From positions 248,001 to 312,000 of the forward strand of contig NZ_JAUSRF010000006.1 in the NCBI RefSeq assembly GCF_030811685.1: a stretch of DNA of 64,000 nucleotides, read 5' to 3'. Of the stretch, positions 44,142 to 52,051 are shown one piece after another. The translations under genes and the position numbers were made by a program. Numbering within the stretch: position 1 is the first letter of the stretch; each line of letters opens with the position of its first letter. This DNA is from Neorhizobium huautlense. GTDB lineage: Bacteria > Pseudomonadota > Alphaproteobacteria > Rhizobiales > Rhizobiaceae. The notes beneath the pieces were generated by a model. That model saw only the letters and a program-made list of their open reading frames with translations, made no database searches and had not been told where the DNA came from.

Positions 44142-44176
44142 TAAAAATACCGCCCCTCAAAAGTGGGGCGGTTTTA
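44142..44176 (-). terminator. Terminator of the repressor gene
   Basis: CCGCCCC (44150-44156) and GGGGCGG (44165-44171) form a 7-bp GC stem; on the minus strand ATTTTTAT follows. On the plus strand TTTT follows as well, so it may act both ways. It isolates the repressor from the leftward operon. Confidence 0.75.
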
Positions 44177-44200
44177 AGCGTGTGAATAATTCCCGTGTCC

Positions 44201-44899
44201 TTATGAGATCGGATACAACTCGTTGATCGGGAGAACCCTGTGTATGTTTATGACGTATCTTCTCCGAAAGCTCATTTTCGTGGAAGGATTGTACTGTGAG
44301 GCGAGAACCTCATCATTGGTTTGCCCGTCGTACCTCTTGATCCAAGTTTCCGTACCATCACCGTCATGCATACGTATCTGTAGAATGACATGATCGCCTG
44401 CCATCACGTCCTGGTTTGGGTTGATGTACAATATGTCGTTTGGGAAATAGCGTGGGATCATCGAATCCCCTTTTGTGCGCAGGGCGTAGGCGCCCGCGAC
44501 TTTCCGCAGGCCCGGCGGGCAGGGGACGGTTTCAATTACCTCGTTGGTCATGACGAGATGACCTGATTGAGAACCCGCAGCAAGGCCGAAAATAGGTAGG
44601 TCCTGGTTGTCATTTAGTGGTTTGGGCCCTGGCTTTCTGCGTCGGTGAAACATTTCCATCGGTGCTGGGTCCGGCAATTCGCTATCGCCGAACAATACCT
44701 GTTCGTCCATCGCAAATGCGTCTGCAATTTTCGCTCGCCATTCGTCGTCTAGCGCGATCTTTCCGCGTCGAAGCTTCGAGATTGTCACTGTGTGTGAATC
44801 GATGCGGCTAGCCAACTCTTCATTTGTCAGGTTGCGCGCTTCCATCGCTTGACGAAGACGCGCGCTGAAATGCTCGTATTTCTTAGATAAATCGATCAT
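44201..44899 (-). CDS. CI/LexA-like prophage repressor (XRE HTH + S24 peptidase)
   Basis: A 232-residue repressor. The N-terminal helix-turn-helix (residues 12-66; NEELASRIDSHTVTISKLRR) is followed by an S24 peptidase domain with Ser146 (KGDSM) and Lys188 (TWIKRY), the catalytic dyad. The likely self-cleavage site is Ala108-Gly109 (GLAAGSQ). RecA-driven cleavage would relieve repression on DNA damage. It should bind the five AGCC-N5-GGCT operators on both sides. Confidence 0.92.
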   Translation of the reverse strand: MIDLSKKYEHFSARLRQAMEARNLTNEELASRIDSHTVTISKLRRGKIALDDEWRAKIADAFAMDEQVLFGDSELPDPAPMEMFHRRRKPGPKPLNDNQDLPIFGLAAGSQSGHLVMTNEVIETVPCPPGLRKVAGAYALRTKGDSMIPRYFPNDILYINPNQDVMAGDHVILQIRMHDGDGTETWIKRYDGQTNDEVLASQYNPSTKMSFRRRYVINIHRVLPINELYPIS

Positions 44900-44909
44900 T
44901 GGTCGATCC

Positions 44910-44984
44910 TAGCCAATCTGGCTAAAGCAAAAAGAGCCGCATTGGCTAATTTAAATGCTTGAATTAAATTAGCCGTTATGGCTT
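44910..44984. promoter_or_regulatory. Repressor operators O3, O4 and O5
   Basis: O3 AGCC-AATCT-GGCT (44911-44923), O4 AGCC-GCATT-GGCT (44935-44947) and O5 AGCC-GTTAT-GGCT (44971-44983) lie between the divergent repressor and Cro-like genes. Centre spacings are 24 and 36 bp. A -35-like TTGAAT at 44959-44964 for the rightward promoter lies between O4 and O5, so O4 and O5 would cover PR, while O3 lies close to the repressor start. Confidence 0.75.
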
Positions 44985-44993
44985 ACATAACGA

Positions 44994-45269
44994 ATGCTTT
45001 TACGAGATTGGAGATTGTCGAAGGGTTTAGCTGTCGCGTCATTGGCGCGGCAACTTGGCATTGTCGGCGTGAATCCGGGCGGAACCCTTGCCCGTATTGA
45101 AGCGGGATCAAGGCAGCCTGATGCAGACATGGTTGAGCGGATTGAAACCGTTACTGCTAAGGCAGTGTGTGCTGCTGACATGTTCCAGACGCGGCTTCAG
45201 TGGCTGAGGAGCAACCGTCCTGAAAAGTTTATTCAGGATGAAACTGCAGTATGCGAGGCGGCCGAATGA
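44994..45269 (+). CDS. Cro-like transcriptional regulator
   Basis: A 91-residue protein with a helix-turn-helix of the Cro/CI type: LSKGLAVASLARQLGIVGVN followed by GGTLARIEAGSRQPDADMVE. It starts about 10 bp right of operator O5 on the plus strand, opposite to the repressor, the usual Cro position. No good ribosome site stands before the ATG, so translation may be weak or leaderless. Confidence 0.78.
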   Translation: MLLRDWRLSKGLAVASLARQLGIVGVNPGGTLARIEAGSRQPDADMVERIETVTAKAVCAADMFQTRLQWLRSNRPEKFIQDETAVCEAAE

Positions 45270-45412
45270 TGCGCCTTCTCGATGTTCCCCAGTGCGGTTC
45301 GGCGCTCCTCCCAGCGGACCGCACCGCCTGCCGCCGGGGTGGCGGACCTCTGAGCCCCGGCGGCTCTTTTCTTGAAGTGCATGCATGTGGGCCTCCTGAT
45401 GTGACGGCCTGA
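45269..45412 (+). CDS. Possible 47-residue ORF after the Cro-like gene
   Basis: ATG at 45269 overlaps the preceding stop (TGATG). The peptide is MRLLDVPQCGSALLPADRTA and 27 more residues, Pro/Gly/Cys-rich with no recognised fold. A strong hairpin (45331-45363) lies inside the frame, which makes expression doubtful. Kept because of the coupling. Confidence 0.25.
   Translation: MRLLDVPQCGSALLPADRTACRRGGGPLSPGGSFLEVHACGPPDVTA
45331..45373 (+). terminator. Terminator-like hairpin after the Cro-like gene
   Basis: CCGCCGGGG (45331-45339) and CCCCGGCGG (45355-45363) make a 9-bp GC stem with a 15-base loop, followed by CTCTTTTCTT. It would limit early rightward transcription unless antitermination occurs; a NusG-like gene lies 5 kb downstream. 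Confidence 0.65.
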
Positions 45413-45491
45413 CACTTACGCCGCCCTCGCGCGGCACTCACGGAATCCTTCGGACCTCACTTTTTCCTTGACCAAATTCAGGGGTGTTTTT

Positions 45492-45941
45492 GTGCGCGCA
45501 TATCTCTCTCAATCCGATGCCCTGCTGAAATCCGCGACGGTTGCCGCCGTGGATGCGGTTGGCGGCATTTCGCGAGCCTCCGAGCTGCTCGGCATGGGCA
45601 CTTCTGCACTGACGAAGTACTGCTCCACCGCTGAGGAGTGGTCGAAAAACTTCATCCGCGTGGATCTTGCTGTCGCTCTCGATCGCGCGACCGGGCATCC
45701 GTTTCTCACAACGGCCATGAACCAGTTGGTTGCCGACCAGGCGCCGGTTAGCGTCGGCGAGATCACCGCGACGGCCATTCTAAAACTGGATGGCGTGCTC
45801 GATGATGTGGTGCGCTCCATCGCAGTCGCGATCGAAGACGGGCACATGGATGCGGCGGAGCGGCACGAAGTGCGCAGCCGCATCGTGCCGGCCATGCAGT
45901 TCCTGGCGCGTCTCGACGCAATGATGGCGGGGGCGTGCTGA
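45492..45941 (+). CDS. CII-like phage regulatory protein
   Basis: A 149-residue protein. The N-terminal half (ATVAAVDAVGGISRASELLG, then MGTSALTKYCS) is a helix-turn-helix typical of phage regulators of the CII-like type. The C-terminal half is helical and acidic. The GTG at 45492 follows AGGGG at a suitable distance; a TTG 24 bp upstream is the alternative. As second rightward gene it fits the CII position. Confidence 0.7.
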   Translation: MRAYLSQSDALLKSATVAAVDAVGGISRASELLGMGTSALTKYCSTAEEWSKNFIRVDLAVALDRATGHPFLTTAMNQLVADQAPVSVGEITATAILKLDGVLDDVVRSIAVAIEDGHMDAAERHEVRSRIVPAMQFLARLDAMMAGAC

Positions 45942-45943
45942 TC

Positions 45944-46147
45944 ATGACCGATTCAGAAATCCAGAAAGCCTCCGACACGATCATCGATGCGCTGCCTGCC
46001 GATGACGCTGACGCCGCTCAGGTGGCGCTGGCTGTCGCCGCGGCAAAATGTGTCGACGCCGGTATGACGGACGATCAGGCGGGGCGCGGCCTCATGGCAG
46101 CTCTTGTCAGCATCCGCAACCGGCTGCGGCGCGCGAGGGCGAACTGA
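45944..46147 (+). CDS. Hypothetical prophage protein
   Basis: A 67-residue helical, Ala/Asp-rich protein (SDTIIDALPADDADAAQVAL) with a basic C-terminus (RNRLRRARAN). It begins 2 bases after the preceding stop, and its own stop shares a base with the next ATG (TGATG). Unknown function. Confidence 0.65.
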   Translation: MTDSEIQKASDTIIDALPADDADAAQVALAVAAAKCVDAGMTDDQAGRGLMAALVSIRNRLRRARAN

Positions 46148-46476
46148 TGGTGCCGCGCTTCCAAAAGCAGGTGGGGATTACGATCAACGTTCCGGAGCGG
46201 GCGAAGATCACGATTGACCGTCAGGCGCGTGAACGTGGACTTGTTGGTTCTGTCTGGGCGGGCCGCGTTTTTGACATCGGATTTGCGGCGATCTGCGCGC
46301 GTGAAAAGAGCATGCCGATCACTGATGCGGATCTGGATGCCGTGGTGGGCGGTACGCTTCTCCTTTGGGCGCGCGGCGATTGGGACACGGCGTCGATTTC
46401 CATGGCCCTGGGTGTGCCGGAGGCGACGATCCAGCGCACGCTCGATGTCTGGCGCGAATACCGGAGGGCAGGCTGA
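46147..46476 (+). CDS. Hypothetical prophage protein, HTH-like C-terminus
   Basis: A 109-residue protein. The C-terminal segment DTASISMALGVPEATIQRTL then DVWREYRR looks like a helix-turn-helix. The N-terminal strand-rich part has VGITINVPERAKITIDRQAR. It probably binds DNA; no family name can be given. TGATG couples it to both neighbours. Confidence 0.65.
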   Translation: MVPRFQKQVGITINVPERAKITIDRQARERGLVGSVWAGRVFDIGFAAICAREKSMPITDADLDAVVGGTLLLWARGDWDTASISMALGVPEATIQRTLDVWREYRRAG

Positions 46477-46724
46477 TGGCGGTTTACGTCGACACTTCCT
46501 CCTATCGTCTCGGTCGCATGCAGATGTGCCACATGGCCGCTGACACGCTCTATGAGCTGCACGGCATGGCCGACCAGCTGGGCGTGAAGCGTTGGTTTCA
46601 GGATAAGGCCGGGGCGCCGCATTACGATATCTGCAAGGCGAACCGCGCCAAGGCCGTTTCGCTCGGTGCTGTTCAGGTGACGCGCAAGGCGTTGCTCCTG
46701 AAGGCAAAGGGGTGTGCGCGATGA
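46476..46724 (+). CDS. DUF4031 family protein
   Basis: An 82-residue protein matching DUF4031: AVYVDTSSYRLGRMQMCHMA at the N-terminus, ELHGMADQLGV in the middle, and HYDICKANRAKAVSLGAVQV. The family is common in phages and actinobacteria and is of unknown function. It overlaps the methyltransferase gene by 4 bp. Confidence 0.8.
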   Translation: MAVYVDTSSYRLGRMQMCHMAADTLYELHGMADQLGVKRWFQDKAGAPHYDICKANRAKAVSLGAVQVTRKALLLKAKGCAR

Positions 46725-48190
46725 CGGCTGTCGCTCCCATTGCCAATTCCTCCGAACTGGTCGCCTCGATCGAGATCGTTCGCGCGCTGCTGGATGCCGG
46801 TGACGTGCAGAAGGCAATGAAGCTTTCGAATGTCACCTACGACCGCGCAAAGGCAGAGGCAGATTGCGCAGAACGGGTGAAGGCCTCCCGCGAGTTGGTG
46901 GACAAAGCCCGCCGCATGCAGGCAGAGGCGGCCAAGATCGAGGGTATTTGCTATGTCGCGATGGCTGACGCGGTGGACGTCGCGCAAGCCTCTGGCAAGC
47001 TCTCTCGTGGGCGTCCAGAAAAGGTCCAGAGCGAGGACCATTTTACACTCGAAGATGTCGGCATCGACAAGCGACGACTCCATGAAGCGCGGCAGATCCG
47101 CGAGGCTGTGCGCCGAGAGCCGGAATTTATCGAGCGTGTGGTCGAGGCTCGCCTTTCCGAAGGGCTGGAGCCGAGCCGCGCGGCGCTGAAAAAGGAAGCC
47201 GGACACGCGATCGGCACCAAAACCGCGACGAAAGAAGATCGCGGCGACGATCTTTACGAGACGCCGATCGAGGCGATGCGCACGCTGCTGGCGCTGGAAA
47301 GCTTTGGCCTGAACGTGCTGGAGCCCAGCGTGGGACGCGGCGCGATCCTGCGGCCTCTGGAAGCTGCCGGTTACGAGGTGACGATATCCGACCTCGTCGA
47401 CCGCGAGATCACCACGCAGCATGGCGAGTGCCAGGGCGTGGGCGATTTTCTGGCGTCGATCGCCATCGGTGGCGGTTGGGATATCGTGACGAACCCGCCT
47501 TACGGCGTGGCGAACGCCTATGCCGCCCATGCGCTGCGCGAGCACAAGCCGCGCAAGATGGCGTTGCTGCTGAACTTGAATTTCCTTGCTGGATTCGAGG
47601 ATGCCAACCGGCAATTCGTGATGGATGAGAACCCGCCGAGCCGCGTCTACATCTTTGCGCATCGCCTTCCCATGATGCATCGGGATGGCTGGCAGGGCAA
47701 CAAGGCCTCCAGCCAGATGAATACCGGATGGTTCGTTTGGGACCGCAATGACGATGGGTCGTATGGTGATGGATATCCGCGCCTGATCCGCGTCGTTTAC
47801 GACAATTTCGAGCATGCCGAACCTTTGGCGCCGGGTGAGGGCGGGCATGTCTCGCCGCTGACCTTCCGTGAAGAGGAAGAGGATTTCACCCGCACGACGC
47901 CGCGCAAGACGCTGGATGAGCGGGTAGAAGATGATTTCGCTCGCGCCTTCATCTGGATGAAGGACCTCGAACCTTTCGACGCGGCGAAGTTTCGCAAGGG
48001 CCTTGGCCTGCGCGCTTCCACCGCTTCGGCGCTGATCGATGCATTCGCCGCGAATGAGCTGATCCGCGTGGGTGATGATGGCCTTTGGCTGCCGACCGGC
48101 AAGGGCATGGAAATGATCGCCACCGTCGGCGCGGTCGAAATGACCAAGGCGCTGCGTGCTGGCGTGCCGCTGGATGAGGTGCTCTCATGA
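46721..48190 (+). CDS. Prophage N6-adenine methyltransferase
   Basis: A 489-residue protein. Residues 1-170 are helical, with a basic segment near 97-110. The methyltransferase core follows: motif I NVLEPSVGRGAILRPL (198-213) and catalytic motif IV NPPY (258-261). About 200 C-terminal residues contain FRKGLGLRASTASALIDAFA, a likely DNA-binding part. There is no restriction partner, so it is an orphan methyltransferase that could protect phage DNA or influence its replication. Confidence 0.85.
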   Translation: MTAVAPIANSSELVASIEIVRALLDAGDVQKAMKLSNVTYDRAKAEADCAERVKASRELVDKARRMQAEAAKIEGICYVAMADAVDVAQASGKLSRGRPEKVQSEDHFTLEDVGIDKRRLHEARQIREAVRREPEFIERVVEARLSEGLEPSRAALKKEAGHAIGTKTATKEDRGDDLYETPIEAMRTLLALESFGLNVLEPSVGRGAILRPLEAAGYEVTISDLVDREITTQHGECQGVGDFLASIAIGGGWDIVTNPPYGVANAYAAHALREHKPRKMALLLNLNFLAGFEDANRQFVMDENPPSRVYIFAHRLPMMHRDGWQGNKASSQMNTGWFVWDRNDDGSYGDGYPRLIRVVYDNFEHAEPLAPGEGGHVSPLTFREEEEDFTRTTPRKTLDERVEDDFARAFIWMKDLEPFDAAKFRKGLGLRASTASALIDAFAANELIRVGDDGLWLPTGKGMEMIATVGAVEMTKALRAGVPLDEVLS

Positions 48191-48504
48191 CGCCTGATTT
48201 CTCCCCCGCCATGCTTCACGGGTTCGTCTACATGCGAATTCATTCCGCCAGATATCGGGAAACGTTTCCCGATGAGCGGAAATCGGTACGGCGCGCGCAG
48301 GTGACTTTTGAGCAAGCCTGCGCAGCGGAAAGAGCCGCGCTCATCAAGCGCGCCAAGGTCACGCCAGAGCAGATCGATCTGGTCCTTTCAAAACGGAAAA
48401 TTTGCCCAGATGCGCGGCTGCGGCTGTGGAAGGCGCTTGGCGCCGACCCGGCACGCTTTGGCGTGCGCCTGGTGGGTATGGATCGTCAGGAGGTGGTTTC
48501 GTGA
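48187..48504 (+). CDS. Hypothetical prophage protein
   Basis: A 105-residue basic protein. The segment YRETFPDERKSVRRAQVTFE and the C-terminal DARLRLWKALGADPARFGVR suggest a small helical DNA-binding domain. Starts within the ATGA overlap with the methyltransferase stop and ends in a GTGA overlap with the next gene. Confidence 0.65.
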   Translation: MTPDFSPAMLHGFVYMRIHSARYRETFPDERKSVRRAQVTFEQACAAERAALIKRAKVTPEQIDLVLSKRKICPDARLRLWKALGADPARFGVRLVGMDRQEVVS

Positions 48505-48821
48505 GTGGTTTGCAGAATGCCAGCAACCCTAGCCGCGCTGATTATGATTTGCGGCGTTTCGCGAGCGCGCTTCGCAATCACCGGGCCGGTGACAGTCGTG
48601 GCCTGCGGGTCATTGGTGACGAGATCGGTGTTACGACAAGTGACCTTTCTCGCGCCATGGGCGGACAGATGGTGAGCGTCGGCAAGGTCATTGCGCTTTG
48701 CCGGTGGCTCGACGTGCCGGTTGACCACTTCTATCTGGAGCCGGAAAAGCCTTTCGATCCAGAGATTTGCACCAGACGCAATGTGAAACATCTTGGTTCA
48801 GGTGGCGAGGTGCGCCCATGA
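48501..48821 (+). CDS. XRE-like HTH regulator
   Basis: A 106-residue protein starting at GTG (48501) in a GTGA overlap with the preceding stop. The region LRVIGDEIGVTTSDLSRAMG followed by SVGKVIALCRWLDVPVDHFY is a helix-turn-helix of the XRE type. It may regulate the late switch. The C-terminus carries a few extra charged residues. Confidence 0.72.
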   Translation: MSGLQNASNPSRADYDLRRFASALRNHRAGDSRGLRVIGDEIGVTTSDLSRAMGGQMVSVGKVIALCRWLDVPVDHFYLEPEKPFDPEICTRRNVKHLGSGGEVRP

Positions 48822-49123
48822 GCGGGTTTCTACCGATCGTCGATATCCTTGCGGGGGCAGCGACGGACAGGGCGCGCGCGGAATGGCTTTCTGCCGTTCC
48901 TCACGGCGTCGTCTATCGCGATGGACCGGATATTGCGGCCATCCTGAACGTGGCGGGCTTTGAGGCCGGCCACAAATATCTCTGTGCTCTGACGGCGCAG
49001 GTGAGCGCGCGCCGAACAGATGACGGGCGGTTTCCGCAGACCGTACTGATGGCCACCGAGATGGCGCGGCTTTTGATGTGGGAAGCCGTGAAGACGGCTG
49101 AGCGGAGTTCTCCGAATGAGTAA
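48818..49123 (+). CDS. Hypothetical prophage protein
   Basis: A 101-residue helical protein (GFLPIVDILAGAATDRARAE, then ETARLLMWEAVKT-like C-terminal helix). No domain recognised. ATGA coupling to the HTH gene before it and an 8-bp overlap with the replication gene after it. Confidence 0.62.
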   Translation: MSGFLPIVDILAGAATDRARAEWLSAVPHGVVYRDGPDIAAILNVAGFEAGHKYLCALTAQVSARRTDDGRFPQTVLMATEMARLLMWEAVKTAERSSPNE

Positions 49124-50375
49124 TGACGCTCGATTTTCCATCATTCCCGGCTGGATCGTCACGGATCACCGCCTGAAGGGGCGCGACCTGCAGGTGTTGT
49201 GTCTGTTGGGCCGCCATACAGACAAGCATGGCTGGTGCTTCCGCAGCCAGGTCAAGATGGCGGCGCAGCTCGACTGCGCCCGCTCCACCGTGCAGGCGTC
49301 TATCGATCGGCTGATCGATATTGGCGTTCTAGAAAAGCATACCCGCGAACTGCCGGGACTGGGCGACACGGCGCATTCATACCGTGTGATCTATGACCGC
49401 GCACCAGATGCAGGCTATGACTTCGACGCATATCTTGCAGCCGAAGAACAGGAAAACGATCCTATTTCGGGAGCATCTGAAGGGCGTACCCCTGCCGATA
49501 TATCGGCACCCCCTGCCGACCATGGAGCGGCACCCCCTGCCGGTTCTGGATCGGCACCATATAACGCCCCCAGTTTAACGACCCCAGATGAACGAAAAGA
49601 GAGAGAGCGCGAGCGCGGCTTTTCGGAAGGGGAAGGAAATGCGAAGGCCGTGGAGCGTGAGTTCAAGCGGTTCTTCATCGGCTGGGGCACCGCGATCAGC
49701 GACAGCGAACCGGATGCTCGCCGGGAATGGTCGGTGTTGACCGCAGAAGAGCGGCAGGCGGCGCAGGACGGATCGGCTGTCTATCAGGAAATCGCGCTTT
49801 CGACGGGCAGGAAGTATCTCTGCTCGGCTGCGAAATATCTGAAGGAACGGCGTTGGGAGAAGCTGCCGGCGCTTAAGGCGAAGACGGCGGCACCTGCGGC
49901 TATCGAGAGGCACAACGCCTATTCCCGGCCATGGGCTGCGCATCGTCTTGCGCTTCTCTCGCAGCACCCGGTGCAGCTGTTCCTCGACAAGTTCGAAGAC
50001 AAGATTATCGCCGATGCACCTGAGAAGGCGGACGCGATCTGGCGCAACAAGCGTGAAAAGGCCGGTTGGCCCGATGTGGTGAAGATGCACGAGCTGGCGC
50101 GCGAGCGAAAGCAGGTCGTGGTGCCGCCGCATATCGTTGCTCTCGCAGCGACAGGCTTCGACAAGGTCGAGGTGGGCGGCGATGTGTGGGAGGCGTGGAA
50201 GCGGCTTCACCACGAGCGATGCTGGCCATGGCTGCCGGAGCCGCAGGGGCTGCCCTTCGTGCAATTCCCGGCGCTGCCGGATGGGATCGATGATCCCGAT
50301 GAGGCGGTGCTGTGGGCGCTGAAAGACTTCCAGAAACGTATGATCGAGGAACGGGACCATGATGATGCAGCATAA
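49116..50375 (+). CDS. HTH replication-type protein
   Basis: A 419-residue protein. The N-terminal 90 residues form a winged helix-turn-helix (RSQVKMAAQLDCARSTVQAS then IDRLIDIGVLEK), as in phage replication initiators of the HTH_36 group. A Pro/Ala-rich linker with the short repeat SAPPAD/SAPPAG follows around residues 120-150, then a helical C-terminal domain. It is placed where replication genes of such phages lie. No helicase or primase motif is present, so it would recruit host enzymes (inference). Confidence 0.72.
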   Translation: MSNDARFSIIPGWIVTDHRLKGRDLQVLCLLGRHTDKHGWCFRSQVKMAAQLDCARSTVQASIDRLIDIGVLEKHTRELPGLGDTAHSYRVIYDRAPDAGYDFDAYLAAEEQENDPISGASEGRTPADISAPPADHGAAPPAGSGSAPYNAPSLTTPDERKERERERGFSEGEGNAKAVEREFKRFFIGWGTAISDSEPDARREWSVLTAEERQAAQDGSAVYQEIALSTGRKYLCSAAKYLKERRWEKLPALKAKTAAPAAIERHNAYSRPWAAHRLALLSQHPVQLFLDKFEDKIIADAPEKADAIWRNKREKAGWPDVVKMHELARERKQVVVPPHIVALAATGFDKVEVGGDVWEAWKRLHHERCWPWLPEPQGLPFVQFPALPDGIDDPDEAVLWALKDFQKRMIEERDHDDAA

Positions 50376-51006
50376 GACACTTACCGGATCTCCGATCGGC
50401 ACCGCACGTGAAGGCTTTTATGACCGCATGCGGAGAATCGCTGCCCGCAATCTGCTGGCTGCTTCGCGGGAGCGTTGGGCGGAAAGCGCCGAATCGGCAC
50501 GATGGTTCTGCATCCATGTCGACAAAGGGAAAGAGTTCGTTGTGGAAAAAGATCTTCTCGACGTGAATGTCGATGCCTTTGTCGCGCGTGAAAAGTGGGT
50601 TTCTGTGCGGAAGGGTCGCAAGATCGAGGGTGAGCGTGCCTATATGGCTGGCTATGTGTTGGTGCGTCTGAAACCCTCTCCTGAAGCGTTTTACGGTCTT
50701 CGTCACCACCGTCATGTGGTGGCAATAGTCGGGCGGAATGACGGGCACTATCATGTCATTCGCGACGAGGATGTTGCTGTTTTCAAATCGATATTTGAGA
50801 AGGCAGACACATCGCGCATGCCATGCGACAAGTCGTTTCGGGATGGTGATACAGCTGAGATTACCCATGGTCCCTTCAACGGTTTCTGCTGCCTCATCAT
50901 GAAGGTGGAGTGGTGCCGAGAGGCTTGGGCGTCGGTGACCATCGATATGTCTGGTCGCCTTTTCCCGATCGCGCGCATCCCTCTTGCATTCCTTCAAAAG
51001 CTGTGA
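50359..51006 (+). CDS. NusG-like antitermination protein
   Basis: A 215-residue protein. Residues about 48-115 look like the NusG N-terminal (NGN) domain: ARWFCIHVDKGKEFVVEKDL then YMAGYVLVRLKPSPEAFYGL. Residues about 155-190 look like a KOW domain (FRDGDTAEITHGPFNGFCC). Host NusG binds RNA polymerase, and phage versions can change elongation or termination. It stands right before a terminator (51181) and the late genes, so it may permit late-gene read-through. The start is one of three ATGs at 50359-50367. Confidence 0.72.
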   Translation: MMMQHKTLTGSPIGTAREGFYDRMRRIAARNLLAASRERWAESAESARWFCIHVDKGKEFVVEKDLLDVNVDAFVAREKWVSVRKGRKIEGERAYMAGYVLVRLKPSPEAFYGLRHHRHVVAIVGRNDGHYHVIRDEDVAVFKSIFEKADTSRMPCDKSFRDGDTAEITHGPFNGFCCLIMKVEWCREAWASVTIDMSGRLFPIARIPLAFLQKL

Positions 51007-51180
51007 GAGTCATTTGCTCATTGGACGAGCAGGACGTGCACACCCTCCGATGCCGGGACTAGATCCCGCCAGAACAGGCTCCATTAAGCCAAGGGAACAG
51101 TGCCATCAGCCCCAGCCCTGAACCGCCTTCGAAGTGAGGCATCGATTCAGGGCAAGTGCTACCGCTATGACTGAATGATG
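51007..51180 (+). promoter_or_regulatory. 174-bp untranslated segment before the late-gene terminator
   Basis: No gene fits here. It contains possible stems such as CGGGACTAGATCCCG at about 51052-51066 and CTGAACCGCC...ATTCAGGG, just upstream of the terminator at 51181. Its place between the NusG-like gene and the terminator would suit a late promoter or antitermination site; nothing more can be shown from one sequence. Confidence 0.35.
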
Positions 51181-51204
51181 AGGCGACCGAGAGGTCGCCT
51201 TTTG
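51181..51204 (+). terminator. Rho-independent terminator
   Basis: AGGCGACC (51181-51188), loop GAGA, GGTCGCCT (51193-51200), then TTTG: a perfect 8-bp stem with a stable tetraloop. It separates the early/middle rightward genes from the packaging genes. Confidence 0.88.
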
Positions 51205-51216
51205 TCGTCTTAGGAT

Positions 51217-51585
51217 ATGCCTCGTCTCAAGTCGCTTCCTCCTCGGTTGACCTCGATGCCATCACGGCTCGGTCGAGCGCCTGGTGATGAGAAGGCCAGA
51301 CTGGCGGAGCGCGAGAAGGTTATCCCTTGGCGCAAGTGGTATCACAGCCAGCGATGGAAAGCGCTTCGGATAGAGGTCCTGAAGCGTGATCACTGGACAT
51401 GTCAGCAGACTGGCGTGATCTGCACCGGCAAGCACCCAGAGCCAAACAGCCCGGTGATCGACCACAAGCATCCACATCGCGGTGACGAGCGTCTGTTCTG
51501 GGATATCAACAATCTCCAGACTGTGACGAAGGAATACCACGACAGTGAGAAGCAGAAGCAGGAGCGGGCGCAGCCCGGTTGGTGA
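51217..51585 (+). CDS. Phage HNH endonuclease
   Basis: A 122-residue protein with an HNH core: KRDHWTCQQTGVICTG, the metal-binding PVIDHKHPHRGD, and FWDINNLQTVTKEYHDSEKQ. HNH proteins next to terminase are needed for packaging in cos-type HK97-like phages (established knowledge). It lies two genes upstream of the terminase small subunit. The start is ATG 51217, shortly after the terminator. Confidence 0.88.
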   Translation: MPRLKSLPPRLTSMPSRLGRAPGDEKARLAEREKVIPWRKWYHSQRWKALRIEVLKRDHWTCQQTGVICTGKHPEPNSPVIDHKHPHRGDERLFWDINNLQTVTKEYHDSEKQKQERAQPGW

Positions 51586-51588
51586 AAC

Positions 51589-51966
51589 ATGGCCAAGGTA
51601 GAAATTGATGGAGCCGGTATCATGCGGAGCCTGACTATCTCAGTCCGTATGCCAAGAGCCTTCGGGCTTCGCATGTGGTTAGTTGCTACTCTGATTGATC
51701 TGGCTGGCATGATCAGTCCAGTGAGGATCGACGCTGTTGCCTTAGATGAAGATGACAAGCTCAGCTTTGATGGTCATCTGCATCGTGTTGATGTCCGTAA
51801 TGGTGACAAGTTCATCATGAAGTCGGATCGACCCATATCTGCCGAGACCTGCTTGCGTATGCAGGACGCCTTCAAAGCATTTGCGGGTCAGGACACCAGC
51901 TTGCTTATCGTTGATCCAGGCTTGACGCTCTCGATCATGAGGCGGGAGCCGACCGAGGCCGCCTGA
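51589..51966 (+). CDS. Hypothetical prophage protein
   Basis: A 125-residue protein. It has a hydrophobic segment (GLRMWLVATLIDLAGMISPV) and a C-terminal half with KLSFDGHLHRVDVRNGDKFI. The overall pattern recurs in phage genomes near the terminase but has no assigned function. It starts 3 bp after the HNH stop. Confidence 0.6.
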   Translation: MAKVEIDGAGIMRSLTISVRMPRAFGLRMWLVATLIDLAGMISPVRIDAVALDEDDKLSFDGHLHRVDVRNGDKFIMKSDRPISAETCLRMQDAFKAFAGQDTSLLIVDPGLTLSIMRREPTEAA

Positions 51967-51969
51967 CCC

Positions 51970-52030
51970 ATCAAGGGGGGGCGGGTCGAAAGTTCAAAAG
52001 GGTCGGCGGCGCCGCACCCGCGTCCCTCTC
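51970..52030. other. Candidate cos region
   Basis: The 85-bp gap between 51966 and the terminase small subunit holds a GGGGGGGCGGG run, AAAGTTCAAAAGGGTC and a GCGGCGCCGC palindrome. Cos sites of HNH-dependent HK97-like phages lie in this place. The cut position cannot be read from sequence alone. Confidence 0.35.
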
Positions 52031-52051
52031 ATTCACGGATTTTTTTTCGGC

